A stretch of DNA of 64,000 bases from Adenophora triphylla var. japonica. Lineage: Eukaryota; Streptophyta; Magnoliopsida; Asterales; Campanulaceae. The notes beneath the pieces were generated by a model, which saw only the letters and a program-made list of their open reading frames with translations, ran no database searches and was not told where the DNA came from. The stretch lies in assembly GCA_022495995.1 (NCBI GenBank), contig JAFEMH010007457.1, positions 1-64,000 on the forward strand, read 5' to 3'. The number at the start of each line of letters is the position of its first letter. Position 1 is the first letter of the stretch. Shown in pieces: positions 19,338-31,400 of this stretch. The translations under genes and the position numbers were made by a program.

Positions 19338-22300
19338 TCATTCTTCAAGCCCAATTGAAGCTTTGCACAGCTTCAATTTCTCAAGGTTCACAACCTTTGT
19401 CAACATGTCAGCCGGATTTTCCGATCCCAATATCTTCTCAAGCCACAAAGTCTTCTTCTCCAAGAGATGCCTGATGTAGTGAAACCTTAGTTCAATATGC
19501 TTTGTCCTTGAATGAAACGCCGGATTCTTTGCCAAGTGAATTGCACTCTGACTGTCACTGTAGAGAATATTACCACTTCGCGTCTTCCCAAGTTCACCCA
19601 AGAAGTTCTGCAGCCAAACCATCTCTTTACTTGCTTCCGTCATCGCCACATATTCTCGCTTCGCGATGATCGAGCCACGATCTTTTGTAACTTAGAAGCC
19701 CAGGAGATTGCTGTACCACCCAATGTAAACACATAACCCGTAGTACTTCTCCTCTTATCAAGATCACTTGATGCCAAGTCCGCATCAACATAACCCGCTA
19801 ACACCACTTCCTTGCTCGAAAAACATAGAGCCTTACCAAATAGCACTTCAAATAACGTAGGATCCACTTAACCGCTTCCCAATGTTGCTTTCTGGATTGC
19901 CCATGAACCGGCCGACTACTCCCACCGCATGTGCAATGTCCGGCCTTGTACACACCATTGCATACATGAGACTCCCCACAGCTGAAGCATATGGAGTTCT
20001 CTCCATCTTGTCACGCTCTTCCTTGTTCCTAGGCGAGTCCCTCTCGGATAGCTTGAAATGCAAACCCAATGGCGTCCCTGTTGGCTTTGCCTCTTCCATA
20101 CAAAACCTTGCTAAGACCTTCTCAACATATTCTGCTTGTGAAAGAACCAACTTGCCCGACTCCCTATTCCGATCAATCCGCATGCCCAAGATTTTCCTTG
20201 CCTCTCCCAAATCCTTCATCTCGAACCGTTCGACAACCGAGTCTTCAACCCGTTTACCTCTCTATCGCTAGAGCCCGCTATCAACATGTCGTCCACATAT
20301 AACAAAGAAGATAATATACCCATTGTTCGTGTTCTTGAAGTAGCAACAATGATCCGCCTCACATCTCGATAAAATCAATGTCGTGCATGAATCCGTCAAA
20401 TTTCTGTACCATCGCCTAGGAGCTTGTTTAAGGCCATACAAGCTCTTAGTCAATTTGCAAACTAGCTCCCCGCCACCCTTAGACAAGTAACCCTCTCGGC
20501 CGTACCATGTAAATCTCTTCCTCCAAGTCCCCATGAAGAAAGGCCGTCTTCACATCCATCTCGTTCAAGCGGCAAGTTGTCTGCCACTACTATCCCCGAA
20601 CCATTCTCGATAGTGGTCATCTTCACAACCGAGTGAATACCTCGGTGTAGTCAATACCGTACTTCGCTGAAACCCTTTAACAACCAGTCTTGCCTTGTAA
20701 CGCTTGCTACCGTCTCGCTTCCTCCTTGATCCCGTAAACCCATTTGTTATGCAATGCCTTCTTTCCCCTTAGGTAGTTCGGCCAACTCCCAAGTTTTGTT
20801 TGCCTTCAATGAGACCATCTCATCATCCATCGCAGCTTTCCACTTATCACAAAGCACACTACGAGCCGCTCCGCATAACATTCCGGTTCCCATTATCTCG
20901 TCAATAACAAATAATAATTCGAAGGAGTATACCTATCGGGTGATCCACGCACCCGCGGATCTACGCAGCGGAATGTCCGGCCTCTGGAGTACGTGGTTCA
21001 TCTTCGCGACCTCCCCCGACCATGGTCAACATGAACCCCTGTCCGCTCCCACCCGAGTTAGGAACCTCCACCTCAACAATATCCGGTTCAACTAGTATCA
21101 TCGGATGCCCCCTTTCCGTCCTTGTACAAAACCTCGTTCATTCAATACCACATCTCGACTACGAATAACCTTATGGTTTTGATCATCCCAAAATTTATAC
21201 CCGAAGTCATCCCCGCCATACCCAATAAATGTACACTTAATGATTTAGCATCTAATTTAGTTCTCTCAAGAATCAACATGTACATAAGAAACGCAGCCAA
21301 ATATGCGAAGAAAGGACAGATTTACTCGCTTGCCACTCCAAGCTTCCTCTGGAATTCCATTCCCCCAATGGAACCGATGGTCCCCGATTGATCAAGAAAG
21401 CTGCCGTGTCAACTGCATATGCCAGAACGTCTTCGGAAGTCCACACTTCAATCTCATACTTCTAGCCCGCTCATTCAATGTTCTGTTCATCCTTTCTGCT
21501 ACCCCGTTGAGTTGTGGAGTCTTCTTTGGAGTCTTCTCCATACGAATACCATTCGCAAGACAATATTCCCTAAACTCCCGAGCTCATACTCCCCACCATT
21601 GTCTGATCTCAAGCACTTATGCTTAAGTCCCGTTTGATTCTCCACCAAAGCCTTCCACTTCTTGAACACCTCGAAAGCTTCATCTTTCCCCTTCAAGAAA
21701 TAGACCCAGACCTTCCTTGTAGAATCATCAATAAAAGTCATGTAATATGACGCACCACCTGTAGAGATGTAACCTGAGATGGCCCCCACAAGTCCGTGTG
21801 AACCAATTCCAACTTTGCTTCCTCAATCCCCTACCTGTCCTTGAGAAATTATTCCTCCCTTGTTTGCCAAACATACAATCTTCGCAGATTCCCACGTTGG
21901 CTGTCTTCAACCCCGGTAGTAGACCACTTAGAACAAAGTACCTTCATCCCTGTCTCACTCATGTGACCCGATCGACGGTGCCACAAATCGGTATCACCCT
22001 TGCTGTGCCCACCGCAATACTATCCTTGGTGTTGTTCGCCAAATACAAAGTACCCTCCTTATTACCCCGAGCGATCTCACAATCCTCCTTGGTAATAACC
22101 CGGTTCTCGCAGCCGAAAGTCACCTTGTAACCCTCTTCGTCCAACTCGCCCAACCGAAAGTAGGTTCTTTTTCAAACCCGAATGTGTCGACCCCGTTCGG
22201 ATGTAGAACCTTCTCCCTGTCCTGATGCTCCTATCCTGACATCCCCCTTCCCCTTGATTTCCAAAGGCTCGCCATCGCCTAGATAGACCTTCCCGAAATC

Positions 22301-23212
22301 ACTTAGGAAGTGTAATTATCCATCTCTTCCTTATGCCCGCAAGAGTGGAATGATGCCCCGAATCCACCCATGATTCTAGTGCACTACTAACACTCGTAAC
22401 CGCACATCGTCACCTTCGATCGCCACATTCGCCCGATTGCCCTTACGATTTGGACAATCCCTCTTAAAGTGTCCCAACTCCTTACAATAGTAGCACCGAA
22501 CGGATCCCTTCGCAACCTTCGTTTTATCCTTGGTCTCATCGCCTTTGCCCTTACCACTCATTCCGTTCTCCCTTGATTCGGTTCTCCTTGTTTGCTAGTA
22601 CCCGCTTCCCCTACTAGTAGTAGCTAAAGCCGCTCCCGAAGTACTTGATGTCCCCAACTTCTACATGCGATTTTCCTCACCTAAAAGAAAGTCTTTAACA
22701 TCATCATATTTCAATTTTTCTTACTGTGAAGCGTTGATTGCAGCCACCGTTCCGCTCCAACTTGCCGGTAAAGAAGCTAGCAACAAGCATGCATGAACCT
22801 CGTCATCGAACTTGATCTCCACCGTCAGTGAATCTATGACATCCATAAATTCATCGATGTGCTTAGCCAAGGATCCTCCCTCTTGCATCTTGAGACTACC
22901 CATCTTGCGTATCAAATCAACCTTATTTGCAGCAGACGGAGTTTCAAATCTCTCAGTAAGATAATCCAATAGCTCCTTGGTGGCTGTCGCCTTCCCGGTA
23001 GTCTTCGCGATCCACTTTGACAAAGTAGATCTAACCACCCCTAAAGCCTTTCGATCCATGAGTTCCCATTCTTCCCGATCTTCATCTTCCGGTTTGACAC
23101 CCTTCGGAGGCTTGTAGAGATCTTTGTTGTACAAGAGATCCTCAATCTGCATCCTCCAATATCCGTAGTCAGACCCATCGAATTTCTCCACCGCCTGTTT
23201 GTCTTTGCCCAT
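19338..23212 (-). pseudogene. Copia gag-pol polyprotein, frameshifted
   Basis: ATG at 23212 opens Gag (23212-22721; YGYWRMQIEDLLYNKDLY, KVDLIRKMGSLKMQ, LASLPASW). Then a CCHC knuckle CYYCKELGHFKRDC near 22480; a GAG-pre-integrase zone with CEDCMFGKQGR near 21870; integrase core with FIDDSTRKVWVYFLKGKDEA and LRSDNGGEYE (21760-21590). RT C-terminus follows (20534-19848; LVCKLTKSLYGLKQAPRRWY, MKDLGEARKILGM), then RNase H (19867-19338; [44 protein letters not shown]). The middle of RT (about 21450-20540) is only recognisable in broken frames. Content and order are those of the Tork/Tnt1 side of Copia. Several frameshifts separate segments that should be one frame of roughly 1,300 codons. Confidence 0.5.
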
Positions 23213-23266
23213 TCTTGATTGCTTGGAACAACTCCCTTGATCCTAAACCAAGAGCTCGATACCGCT

Positions 23267-23807
23267 TGTTGTGAATATGGCCCTCCACACCCAAGCAAAC
23301 CTACAAGAATAATAATCGCACACAAACCAAGCACAAGAAATCAATGAAAAACAGAAAAAGAACACAAGAAATTGTTAACCCAGCTTCACCAATTTGATTT
23401 GGCTACGTGCTGGGGGCACTACCAAGCCAGATCTTGCACTATGTAATTAGAATTTGTGTTACAACGGAATTGGGGGCGGAACATTGTTTATATATGACCT
23501 AGGGTAAAGTCCAAATCCTAAACAAACAAGGAAACTGGGGCTAGCAGAATCGGGCGGAGCGCGGCCGCTGAGCCTAGCGCGGTCGCGCTACGATCCAAGT
23601 AAGTTCAACGCCTTTTGACAACGCCTCAAGCGCGGTCGCCCTCCCATACAGCGCGGTCGCCCTCAAGAAAATCCTCCGAGCCATAAGTTACTGTCCAAGA
23701 GCGCGGTCGCGCACGCCATAAGCGCGGCCGCTCTTGACCCCAGAAACCTGCTACGAAATTCTTCCCCTTGCTTCGATGTCTAGCCCAATTGATCCTCTAT
23801 CCCAACA
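23267..23807 (-). repeat. Copia 5' LTR (541 bp)
   Basis: Partner of the LTR at 18687-19228. The ends TG...CA are intact and it is followed outside by GTCAT. The GC-rich motif cluster lies at about 23556-23735. Confidence 0.5.
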
Positions 23808-24660
23808 GTCATAATGCCATATATAAACTTAGCATTTGACTTTGCTAGGAAATTCCTCAGCCTATGGTATGGAACCATGATTAAACAATATGTGTATGGG
23901 TAGTAGACAATATTAACTTTAACCGTCCCCTTTGTTATTCGGCTTGTACATTCACTCGCAAACATAAAAGGTCGAGATTTTCCGTTCCAAAACCATCTGT
24001 GAATCGACCGTTTTCAAGCAGCAATTCCTCAATCAAATGGCAAGAAGACGTTATGTTTTGAAAGGCGACTTCACTTATTTCAAACTGACAAAGTTCAAAC
24101 TTCTTAAGATTAAGGGAAACACTTGACAAGTTGACCGGATTAACAAGCTTACTACGATCAATTATGTTCAAATCCTCAAGTTGGGGACTCTTTGACAAAA
24201 TTGTTTCAAACTGCTCATCATTGATTTCAGTAACGATAAGTGATAACCTTTTAAGATTAATACACTTAATATCATCTGTATTAACCTCAATACCTGCAAT
24301 GACTTTGTGAGGAAAATTTCTGGAAACAAAAAGGCTGTCCAATTGGATTCAGCAGTGAGATCAAGTTGAACGACATCCATCTTTCTTGAATGATTTCAAT
24401 GCAAAGGTGGAATGGGAATTCCTGCCTGCTCAAGTTAACTTTTCAGTGTGCGGTCAATAACATTTTCGCCTTTGAGCAATAAATCGAGAGAATTGAAATG
24501 AAGAAAAGGGAGGGTAGACCATGCTCTTAGCCATGATTTGGCTATAAGCATCATTTTTGCTGCTTGTTTGGTTTCAAGAAAAGACTGAATATGTTGGATA
24601 ATAACAACCGGCAATTCACCATTCCCTATGGAATATAGAAGGAGGAAGGAATTACAATTA
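23808..24660 (-). pseudogene. F-box pseudogene, 5' part (right of the Copia insertion)
   Basis: Aligned by eye with the intact paralogue at 26078-27493: FETILSKSPQLEDLNI, RSKLVNPVNLSS, KKFELCQFEISEVAFQNI and LIEELLLENGRF are all close matches. The start codon is lost: the paralogue has ATGGAGAATGG where this copy has ATAGGGAATGG (about 24645). A stretch of LRR-region sequence is missing and frames are broken (24380-23935 are only partial). Together with 18525-18686 it forms one gene that was already decaying, or has decayed since, around the Copia insertion. Confidence 0.5.
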
Positions 24661-25009
24661 TGCTACAATCCTAATCAAATTCAATCTTCTCTGAGAATCA
24701 ATTTATCTTGGTGTATCTTTGTAGTTTTCTACAAATAGGAACTGTATATTTTGCTGTTTAATCTAATGATGATTTTTTTTTTTAATTTTTTTTTTTTTTT
24801 TTGAAGAATTGAATACCCTTACTGTTCTTCCCATTGAGTGTTACATTAGATAATACAATTTCTTCTGCACTAAACTATTGGAGATGGCCTAAAGTGACTT
24901 GTCAAGCGTGTATTAGCTTGAAATCATCATTTCCAGGACTTCTTTCATAGCACATACTTCCTGCAGGTTCTTTACATAATTCATATATAATGTCCCAATA
25001 AGAACATTA

Positions 25010-25053
<44 letters not shown>

Positions 25054-26077
25054 GATTAGAATTAGGTCTAATAACTGGTTAAACTCCACCTCAAGGGCAG
25101 AACTGTGAAAAGAAAGTCAATTCTACCAACTAAGAAGCTAATGTGTCAGCAAGTCAAGCAGCCTGCCACTGGAGATGAGGCTGATATATTACCATCTATT
25201 TATTGCCATTTTGAAATACAGATAATGACATTTACACTGTTTCCCACCCCCACAAGCTAGGAAAGAAAAAGTCAAAGTTGACTGCCATTATTTTTTTAGG
25301 CAAAGTTGAACAATCTATCAAATGTAGGATAGTCCCCAACATATGCAATAAAGAGTGGACCTAAAGGCTAAAAGTACTTCTCAAGAACTTTACTATAAGT
25401 TAACAAAAAAAAAAAACTAAAACCTTATCTATAATGACATTGAGAAAATTTAAATCTTATTTACACAAAGAATCTTTCATAAATAGCCAGTAACCTCTCT
25501 ACAGCACTTGATTCTCAGGTCTAATATATGCCATTTCTCATTCACTTTATGAATCATGAAGTCGACTGAAATGAATATAGTCATGTGCTTAGTTGGAAAA
25601 AATAATAATGTAATGTCGTCATCCTAAAAACCGCCTTTCAAGTTTCAAATGCCTACCAAAAGGTCGTCGATATCATCAGGGAAGAAGGAAAACTCGAAGG
25701 TGATGGGGTCGGATACCCTTTTTAATTTAAATCAGCAAAAAAAAAGTGTTGTAGGATTCCAGGAACAATCTTAGAATCAAATAACCATTTCTAGCATCTA
25801 TTCAAACTAGTCAAGAAATGCAGTAGCGAATAGCTTGAATACTTTCAAGCACCAAGTCAGAGATAAATCCAAACATTAATGCAGTTTACTGAAAAAGAGA
25901 AGCAGTTATTAATGAAATTAAATTGCAATTTCTCAGTTGATATAAATGACTCTTTTCTGTCTATAACAAAACAAAAAACAAAAAAAAAAGCCTTAAGTAA
26001 TACCTGAATTACATAGGCATAAAAAATAACCTTAAACGTGCATCATATTTTATGCCAAATTAAGATGTAAGCACATG
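24661..26077. other. Spacer with a segmental duplication and a TA microsatellite
   Basis: No gene seen. (TA)n lies at 25011-25048. The block at about 25125-25265 (gtcagcaagtcaagcagcct, then ggagatgaggct, attgccattttgaaatacag and cccacaagcta) matches two places upstream of the UGT gene, 52768-52912 directly and 53820-53960 inverted. A 33-codon open stretch near 25620-25725 has no recognisable family. Confidence 0.5.
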
Positions 26078-27493
26078 CTAATCAGAACTCTTCCATTCTA
26101 AAGCCAAAGATACCTCCTCCTTTTTCCCCAACACTGTTTTGAGTCCATTCCAATCAAGATAAATCTTCTCATTGTTTACCACATAATAGAGCTTTGCATC
26201 CTTAATGTAATGTCGCCAGCACTTATTCTGATAGGAATCGCAGCATTCTAGATTTCTCCGGTAACTTAGGTCCTCTAGGTCATTCCATAATTTTCTAACA
26301 AGTGTACGCTTAGGCGTTGTATCCAGACGGTCAAGTAAGACAATCTTTGGATGACATATGCCGAAGAAGTTATACAAAAGTCGAAGATCTTTATGCCCCT
26401 TAAACCTTAAGGTCTCAACTTCGTGCAAAGGAGCAAGTGGAGTTGCTCTTAACACCTTGAAATTAGATGTCAAAGGCTCATCAGAATGCGATATAAACTT
26501 AACATTTGACTTTGCAAACTTCGCGAGGAATTCCCTCAACCCATGGAACCAGGATTCATCAATTTCTACATCATAATAGACAATATTTACTTTAACCGTC
26601 CCCTTTGCTATTCGGTTTGTAATCGTAATAGGGAAAGGATTTGTCCAAAATCTACAACTTCTGAACTTTAGCTTTTGCAAATTAGGAACATGAATTAAGA
26701 CTACTGGTACGAAGCTCCTATCAAAGTTAACGCGCTTGAGGGCAATACTTGACAATTTGACTGGATTAACAAGTTTACTACGTCCAACTATGTTCAAATC
26801 CTCAAGGTGGGGACTCTTTGACAAAATGGCTTGCAAATGCTTATCATTGATTTCAGTATCGACCAGTGATAACCTTTTAAGACTTGCACATTCAGCCGCA
26901 GACATAAAAGAACCATCTATGAATCGACAGTCTTGAAGCAGCAATTCCTCGATCAAAGGGCAAGAAGACATTATGTTCTGAAAGGTGACTTCACTTATTT
27001 GCATCCAACAGAGTTCAAACTTCTTAAGATTAAAACATTTAATATCATTTGTATGGCTAAGAACCAATGGAAATAGTTGACAATTTAACCTCAATACCTG
27101 TAATGACTTTGTAAGGAAAATTTCACGAGACGAAGAGGTTGTCCAATTGCAGTGAGGAGTGAGATGAAGTTGAAGTTCAATGACATTGCTTTGGCGTAGC
27201 AATTTTAACCATCTTTCTTGAATGGTATTAATGTAAAGGTGGAATCTCACAATGGGAATTCCCTGCTCAACATAACTTTTCAGAGTGCGGTCGATAATAT
27301 CACTGGGATTATTAAGGTATCTGTTTTTGCTTTTGAGCCATAATAAATCGAAGAAATTGAAATAAAGAAAAGGGCGGGAAGACCATGCTCTTAACCATGA
27401 TTTGGATATAAGGATTGTTCGGGCTGCTTCGTTGGGTTTGAGGAAAGACTGAATATGTTGGATAATAACATCCGGCAAATCACCATTCTCCAT
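26078..27493 (-). CDS. F-box/LRR family protein, single exon, 471 aa
   Basis: ATG at 27493, one uninterrupted frame of 471 codons. Residues about 4-45 are an F-box (DLPDVIIQHIQSFLKPNEAA, TILISKSWLRAW), which in this family binds SKP1 in SCF ubiquitin ligases. Residues about 100-300 are irregular leucine-rich repeats (KSLQVLRL, LIEELLLQDCRF, ECASLKRLSLVDTEI, SPHLEDLNIV, NLQKLKF). The C-terminal third resembles the tail of plant F-box/LRR/FBD-type proteins but no clear FBD motif is visible. Such genes are a fast-evolving, often tandemly duplicated plant family; the target protein is unknown. The broken paralogue 1.4 kb downstream (23808-24660 and 18525-18686) has the same orientation, supporting tandem duplication. 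Looks intact. Confidence 0.5.
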   Translation of the reverse strand: MENGDLPDVIIQHIQSFLKPNEAARTILISKSWLRAWSSRPFLYFNFFDLLWLKSKNRYLNNPSDIIDRTLKSYVEQGIPIVRFHLYINTIQERWLKLLRQSNVIELQLHLTPHCNWTTSSSREIFLTKSLQVLRLNCQLFPLVLSHTNDIKCFNLKKFELCWMQISEVTFQNIMSSCPLIEELLLQDCRFIDGSFMSAAECASLKRLSLVDTEINDKHLQAILSKSPHLEDLNIVGRSKLVNPVKLSSIALKRVNFDRSFVPVVLIHVPNLQKLKFRSCRFWTNPFPITITNRIAKGTVKVNIVYYDVEIDESWFHGLREFLAKFAKSNVKFISHSDEPLTSNFKVLRATPLAPLHEVETLRFKGHKDLRLLYNFFGICHPKIVLLDRLDTTPKRTLVRKLWNDLEDLSYRRNLECCDSYQNKCWRHYIKDAKLYYVVNNEKIYLDWNGLKTVLGKKEEVSLALEWKSSD

Positions 27494-28841
27494 GGAATAG
27501 CAGGAAGAAGGAATTATAGGATTTTAGGGTTAGGGTTTGCTTATCTCTCGATTATAATTTAGTCTTCTCCGAGAATAAATTGAGTATCTTGGTAATTATC
27601 TGTAACTATTCAGGCGTATCTTTGTATTTATCTCAAATATTTTCCAATACAAGCCAATAGAATTAAACAAAATCTAAAATTATCTTTAAATATTCATGTG
27701 TATCTTTCAGAGATTTGAGCAAACAGTTCCTAACCTAGAATTTCTGGATCCGGAAAATGAACAACAAAAAATAATTCATACATCTATAATAAATGAGTTA
27801 CATTTATATTAATATGAGTTACTGAGTTATAAATAATATTTTTGTTACTATCAATGTTCAAAAATAATATATTTCGTCCCAAAATAAATGTCTTCGATCA
27901 ATAGTAAATTTGTTATTTTTTTAAATGGCAAATAACAATTTAGGGTCAGTGTCGGACTAATATGGGTCTTCTAAGGAGGGCCTGACCACCTTTTTGATCA
28001 ATTTGGGGGCTCAAATTTTATATTTTTGCAATGGAATTTGTTAGAAAATTCAATTAAATGACATTTGCCGTGCACGTGATTAACAAATTTGTTCACAATT
28101 GAAATTGATTTTCCATTTAATGGGCTAAATGAAAATTTCTAAATCAAAAGGATTGAAATAAAATTTATTTTAAAAATACTAAATAATCAAACTTGTAAAA
28201 TAAAGTATAAAATGAAAAACAAAGCAAGTTAATATAATTTTTTGTTTCAGTTTTATAGAAAATAAAATTTTCTAAATTAATAGATTTGAAATATAATTTT
28301 TAAAATATATTAAATAATTAAAAATAATTATTTTATTAATTAAAAAAACTTTAAAAAGTTAATATTATTAAAATATGTTTTGGAAAGAAAAAAGAAAAAA
28401 GAAAGGAAAAAGGAAAACAAAGAAATACAAAGAAACATAAAGAGAAAAGAACAAAAAAAAACCACCTTAATTCTCCGGCCTATCCCTTCCCCCACTACCT
28501 CCTTTCGTCTTCCCACACGTCGACCTCCACTGCCTCTCCCTTTGCCCCTAAAGCGAAAGCGACGACACCACCGACAATTTCAACTTTCGAAAATGCCAAT
28601 CGGAAATTTATTCAAATGGGGTTTGGAATTTTATCCCCACCGACGATTACAACTTTTTCTTTCTTCTTGGGAAAGAATCAAACAAAAACGAGCAATTCCA
28701 ATAAAAACAATTTGATTAATTGGGAAATCTATAGTATAAATGAGAGCTCCACTCACTACAGTAGAATGAATAGTTTCACGCGTGGAAATTACCATTTTGC
28801 CCTCACAATTTTGTCCCTTTTCCATTTTGCCCTCACAACTT
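27494..28841. other. AT-rich spacer, no gene seen
   Basis: The first 100 bp are the F-box 5' flank. The rest is AT-rich DNA with a purine run (28380-28460) followed by CT-rich DNA (28470-28560). An open frame over 28380-28715 is low complexity (Lys/Arg then Pro/Arg) and is not supported as a gene. Confidence 0.5.
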
Positions 28842-28861
28842 AGTATGTCGTACGACATACT
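28842..28861. repeat. Perfect 20-bp palindrome AGTATGTCGTACGACATACT
   Basis: All 20 bases are self-complementary without a spacer. It follows a directly repeated phrase attttgccctcacaa (about 28793 and 28823). Function unknown; it could be a dimer-binding site or the end of a small element. Confidence 0.5.
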
Positions 28862-29651
28862 TGCCCTTTTTTTTTATATATGAAAAAAAAATCTCACGTG
28901 GCCTTAAACACGGGCATGTGCTAGTATTTGATAAGGGTAAAGAGATTGGGATACAAAAAAGGTATATATATAGTGATTGAAAAGTGGGTGAGATGATTTT
29001 TGTGATGGTATATAGCACGGTGGTTATGTAGGTGATGCCGGCGAAGGTGGTGGCATAGTAATTGTTAGGGTGGTCGGAGGCGAAAAATGGTTATAGCCGG
29101 AGGATGTGGTGGTGGTGGTGGTGGTGGTGGTGGTTGATATAAGTTAGTAAAGAAGAAGAAGAAGAAGGAGGGAGCTTATTCTCTTTCAATCCTTTTAATT
29201 GACTTTTCTAACGAGTTTCGTTAAAAAGTCATTAACGAGCGAAAATTTAAAACTTGAGTTCCTAAATTGGCAAAACAAAAGTTGCCAGACCCTTCGTAGA
29301 AGATGCCCCTATTAATTCAGGCCCTAAATTGTAATTTGCCCTTTTTTAGTTTGTTATTTTTTAGGGCAAATTAAAAAATAGGGCCTGAACTTGACTATTT
29401 TTGGGGCCTAACTTTTCAATTTTAGCAGTTTAGGACCTAACTTAAATATTTTTTACTAGTTCGGGGCTTTTTGACGATTTTCGTCCAAAATCCCTGTTTA
29501 GTGAATAAGTGTGTTGCATGTAATATTGAGTGAGGGTTTTTTCATCATTTAGCGTATCAGGATAAATTACAAAATAGGGCCTGAAGTCCACAGAGGTAAC
29601 AATTTGAAGCCTGACTTTTCAATTTTAGCAATTTAGGGTATAACTTAACTA
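28862..29651. other. Spacer with GGT and GAA microsatellites and a duplicated phrase
   Basis: (GGT)n at about 29110-29132 and (GAA)n at about 29150-29166. The phrase aatagggcctgaa, then cttttcaattttagca and atttaggg, occurs twice (about 29375-29440 and 29572-29640), a common diverged plant repeat. No gene seen. Confidence 0.5.
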
Positions 29652-29985
29652 CTCCCTCCGTCCCACCTCAATTGGTCCATTGAGGTGGGATACGGTTTTT
29701 AAGAAAAATTATTAAAGTGGGAAGAAATTAGAGGAAAGAGAATATAAAAGTTAAATGTGTGGTAGGGAATAGGAGAGAGAATGTAAAAGTTAAAAATATT
29801 TAATAGGAGAGAGAATGAGTGGGAGGAATAGTAAGTTAAAGTGGGTATAATGAATGGTTTTTTTGTAAATATATGGAGATGATAAGGGTATTAATATAGA
29901 AAAAACTTTCCATTTAAGGAATGGACCAATTGAGGTGGGACGTCCCAAAAAGGAAAGTGGACCAATTGAGGTGGGACGGAGGGAG
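29652..29985. mobile_element. Stowaway-like MITE, 334 bp, TA target duplication
   Basis: Ends CTCCCTCCGTCCCACCTCAA and TTGAGGTGGGACGGAGGGAG are exact inverted repeats, flanked by TA (29650-29651, 29986-29987). It inserted into the duplicated spacer phrase just to its left, which continues to its right (atcagtttgaggctttttgg). Interior AG-rich, non-coding. Its intact ends suggest a recent copy. Confidence 0.5.
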
Positions 29986-29987
29986 TA

Positions 29988-31126
29988 TTTTTTATCAGTT
30001 TGAGGCTTTTTGGTATTTTTTTCATCGGTTTGGAGAAATTTCAAATCTAGATAAACCATAAAAAAATTCAGACCGAGCTAAACCAAACTGATATGGTTCG
30101 ATTTGATTCGGTCTAAACCGCAGTTTGATTTGCGTTTTGATTTTGCGGTTCAGACCACGGTACAAACCGCGATCTAGACCACGGTTCAAACCAAATTTCA
30201 AAATCATAAGTCTAACTGAAATGAATATGTAAACAAACAACATTACACTGTGTAATTTACACAAGCAACCAACTGAACCAGTTAGCTGAGTAGTTCACAA
30301 TCAGAAAAACTTCTAACATGAAATAGAAATTCGTCGACTAATCTTGCATTAAAACTTTCAAATCAAACTGAAACTACAATTATAATCAAAAAATCTATAT
30401 TGATGTTCATAACATCGAAGTCGATGAGGCGGATTTAGTTCAAATATTAGAAATATTAATGTTAGTATAGTTGAACAAAATTGAATGAAAAATTACTAAA
30501 TTACTCTAGAGAGGGAAGAATATACAGTTATTTCGCCGGAAAAGATGGAGGATAACAGATCGAAAATATGGTTTAGGGTTTGACTCCAAGTCGTCGTATA
30601 TAGAAGGGTGAGAGGCTGAGAAAAGAGAAGAGAGAAAGTTGCCGGAAAAGATGGAGGATAACAGTTATTTCGTCGAAGGTGAGAGCATCGCTCGTCGTCG
30701 AAAAGAGAGAAAATCGTCGTTCTTCGTTGATGAGAGACGGGAAGTGGGATTTGGGAATATTGAAATAAAAGCGTTGAATTGGGTGTATGTTTTGTTAATT
30801 TATTATTTAGGGTTTTTAAAAATTAAAGGCCGAGACTAACTAAAATTTTGAAGGGACAGCTAGGATTGCGGTTTCATGGTTTGGCTTAATGGCTCAATTT
30901 CACGGTTTCAAACCGCGGTTCGATCTTAAACGGTTCGGTTCGGGTTGGTTCGGTTCGGTTTACTAGTGTCAAACCCCAAGCTAAATTGAATCACATGATT
31001 TGTTAATTTCTCAAACCTAGTTAAACCAATTATGTTTAAAAATCGAACCGAATCACACGATTTGACTCGGTTCGATTCCAGACCGCGATTTAATCCAAAC
31101 CGCTAACACCCCTAGTCAATTGTATA
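29988..31126. repeat. Region rich in AACCG/CGGTT motifs, probable decayed element
   Basis: Two blocks (about 30060-30190 and 30850-31105) are dense in aaccgcggtt, cggttcggttcgg and accacggttcaaacc. Motifs of this kind usually sit near the ends of non-autonomous plant DNA elements. Between them a 21-bp phrase (gccggaaaagatggaggata) is duplicated at about 30537 and 30641. The open frame at 30639-30839 has no recognisable domain. Element ends were not found. Confidence 0.5.
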
Positions 31127-31400
31127 CTCCCTCCGTCCCGTCCGACTTAGGACGTTTTGCCATTTTGGGCGTCCCACCCGACTTAGGGCGGCCCAAAATG
31201 GAAAGTTTATATTACTTTTATATTAAATGGGATCCACTTGTCATACTCACAACAATAATCCCATCACTATTTATCTCACTCATTCTCTCTCCTATTTAAT
31301 TTTTCACACTCACAACACATCCTCCACTCATTCTCTCTCCTAATATTATAATAGTATTCCTTAATCTCCGTGTCGGGAGTGAATGTCCTAAGTCGGGTCA
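31127..31400. mobile_element. Stowaway-like MITE with one eroded end
   Basis: Left end CTCCCTCCGTCCCGTCCGAC preceded by TA. The inner inverted repeat gacttaggac / gtcctaagtc marks the right end near 31385-31400, where the outer GGGACGGAGGGAG is no longer present. Interior is CT-rich (ctcattctctctcct twice). Confidence 0.5.

Larger units (their letters stand above)
18687..23807 (-). mobile_element. Complete Copia LTR retrotransposon (Tork-like), 5121 bp
   Basis: Two LTRs (18687-19228 and 23267-23807) flank a minus-strand internal region with Gag, zinc knuckle, integrase, RT and RNase H in Copia order. Target duplication GTCAT is perfect at both sides (18682-18686, 23808-23812). Primer site AGCGGTATCGAGCTC lies just inside the right LTR (23266-23252), a variant of the initiator-Met site TGGTATCAGAGC. 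A polypurine tract TCTAGGTGGGAGAT lies inside the left LTR (19242-19229). It splits an F-box gene. Reading frames are interrupted several times, so it is probably not autonomous as sequenced. Confidence 0.5.

Noticed and set aside
28380..28715. Lys/Arg-rich frame of 111 codons
   Set aside because: Composition follows the purine run and then the pyrimidine run; no domain.
30639..30839. 66-codon frame near the AACCG-rich region
   Set aside because: Begins inside a duplicated 21-bp phrase and has no recognisable motif.
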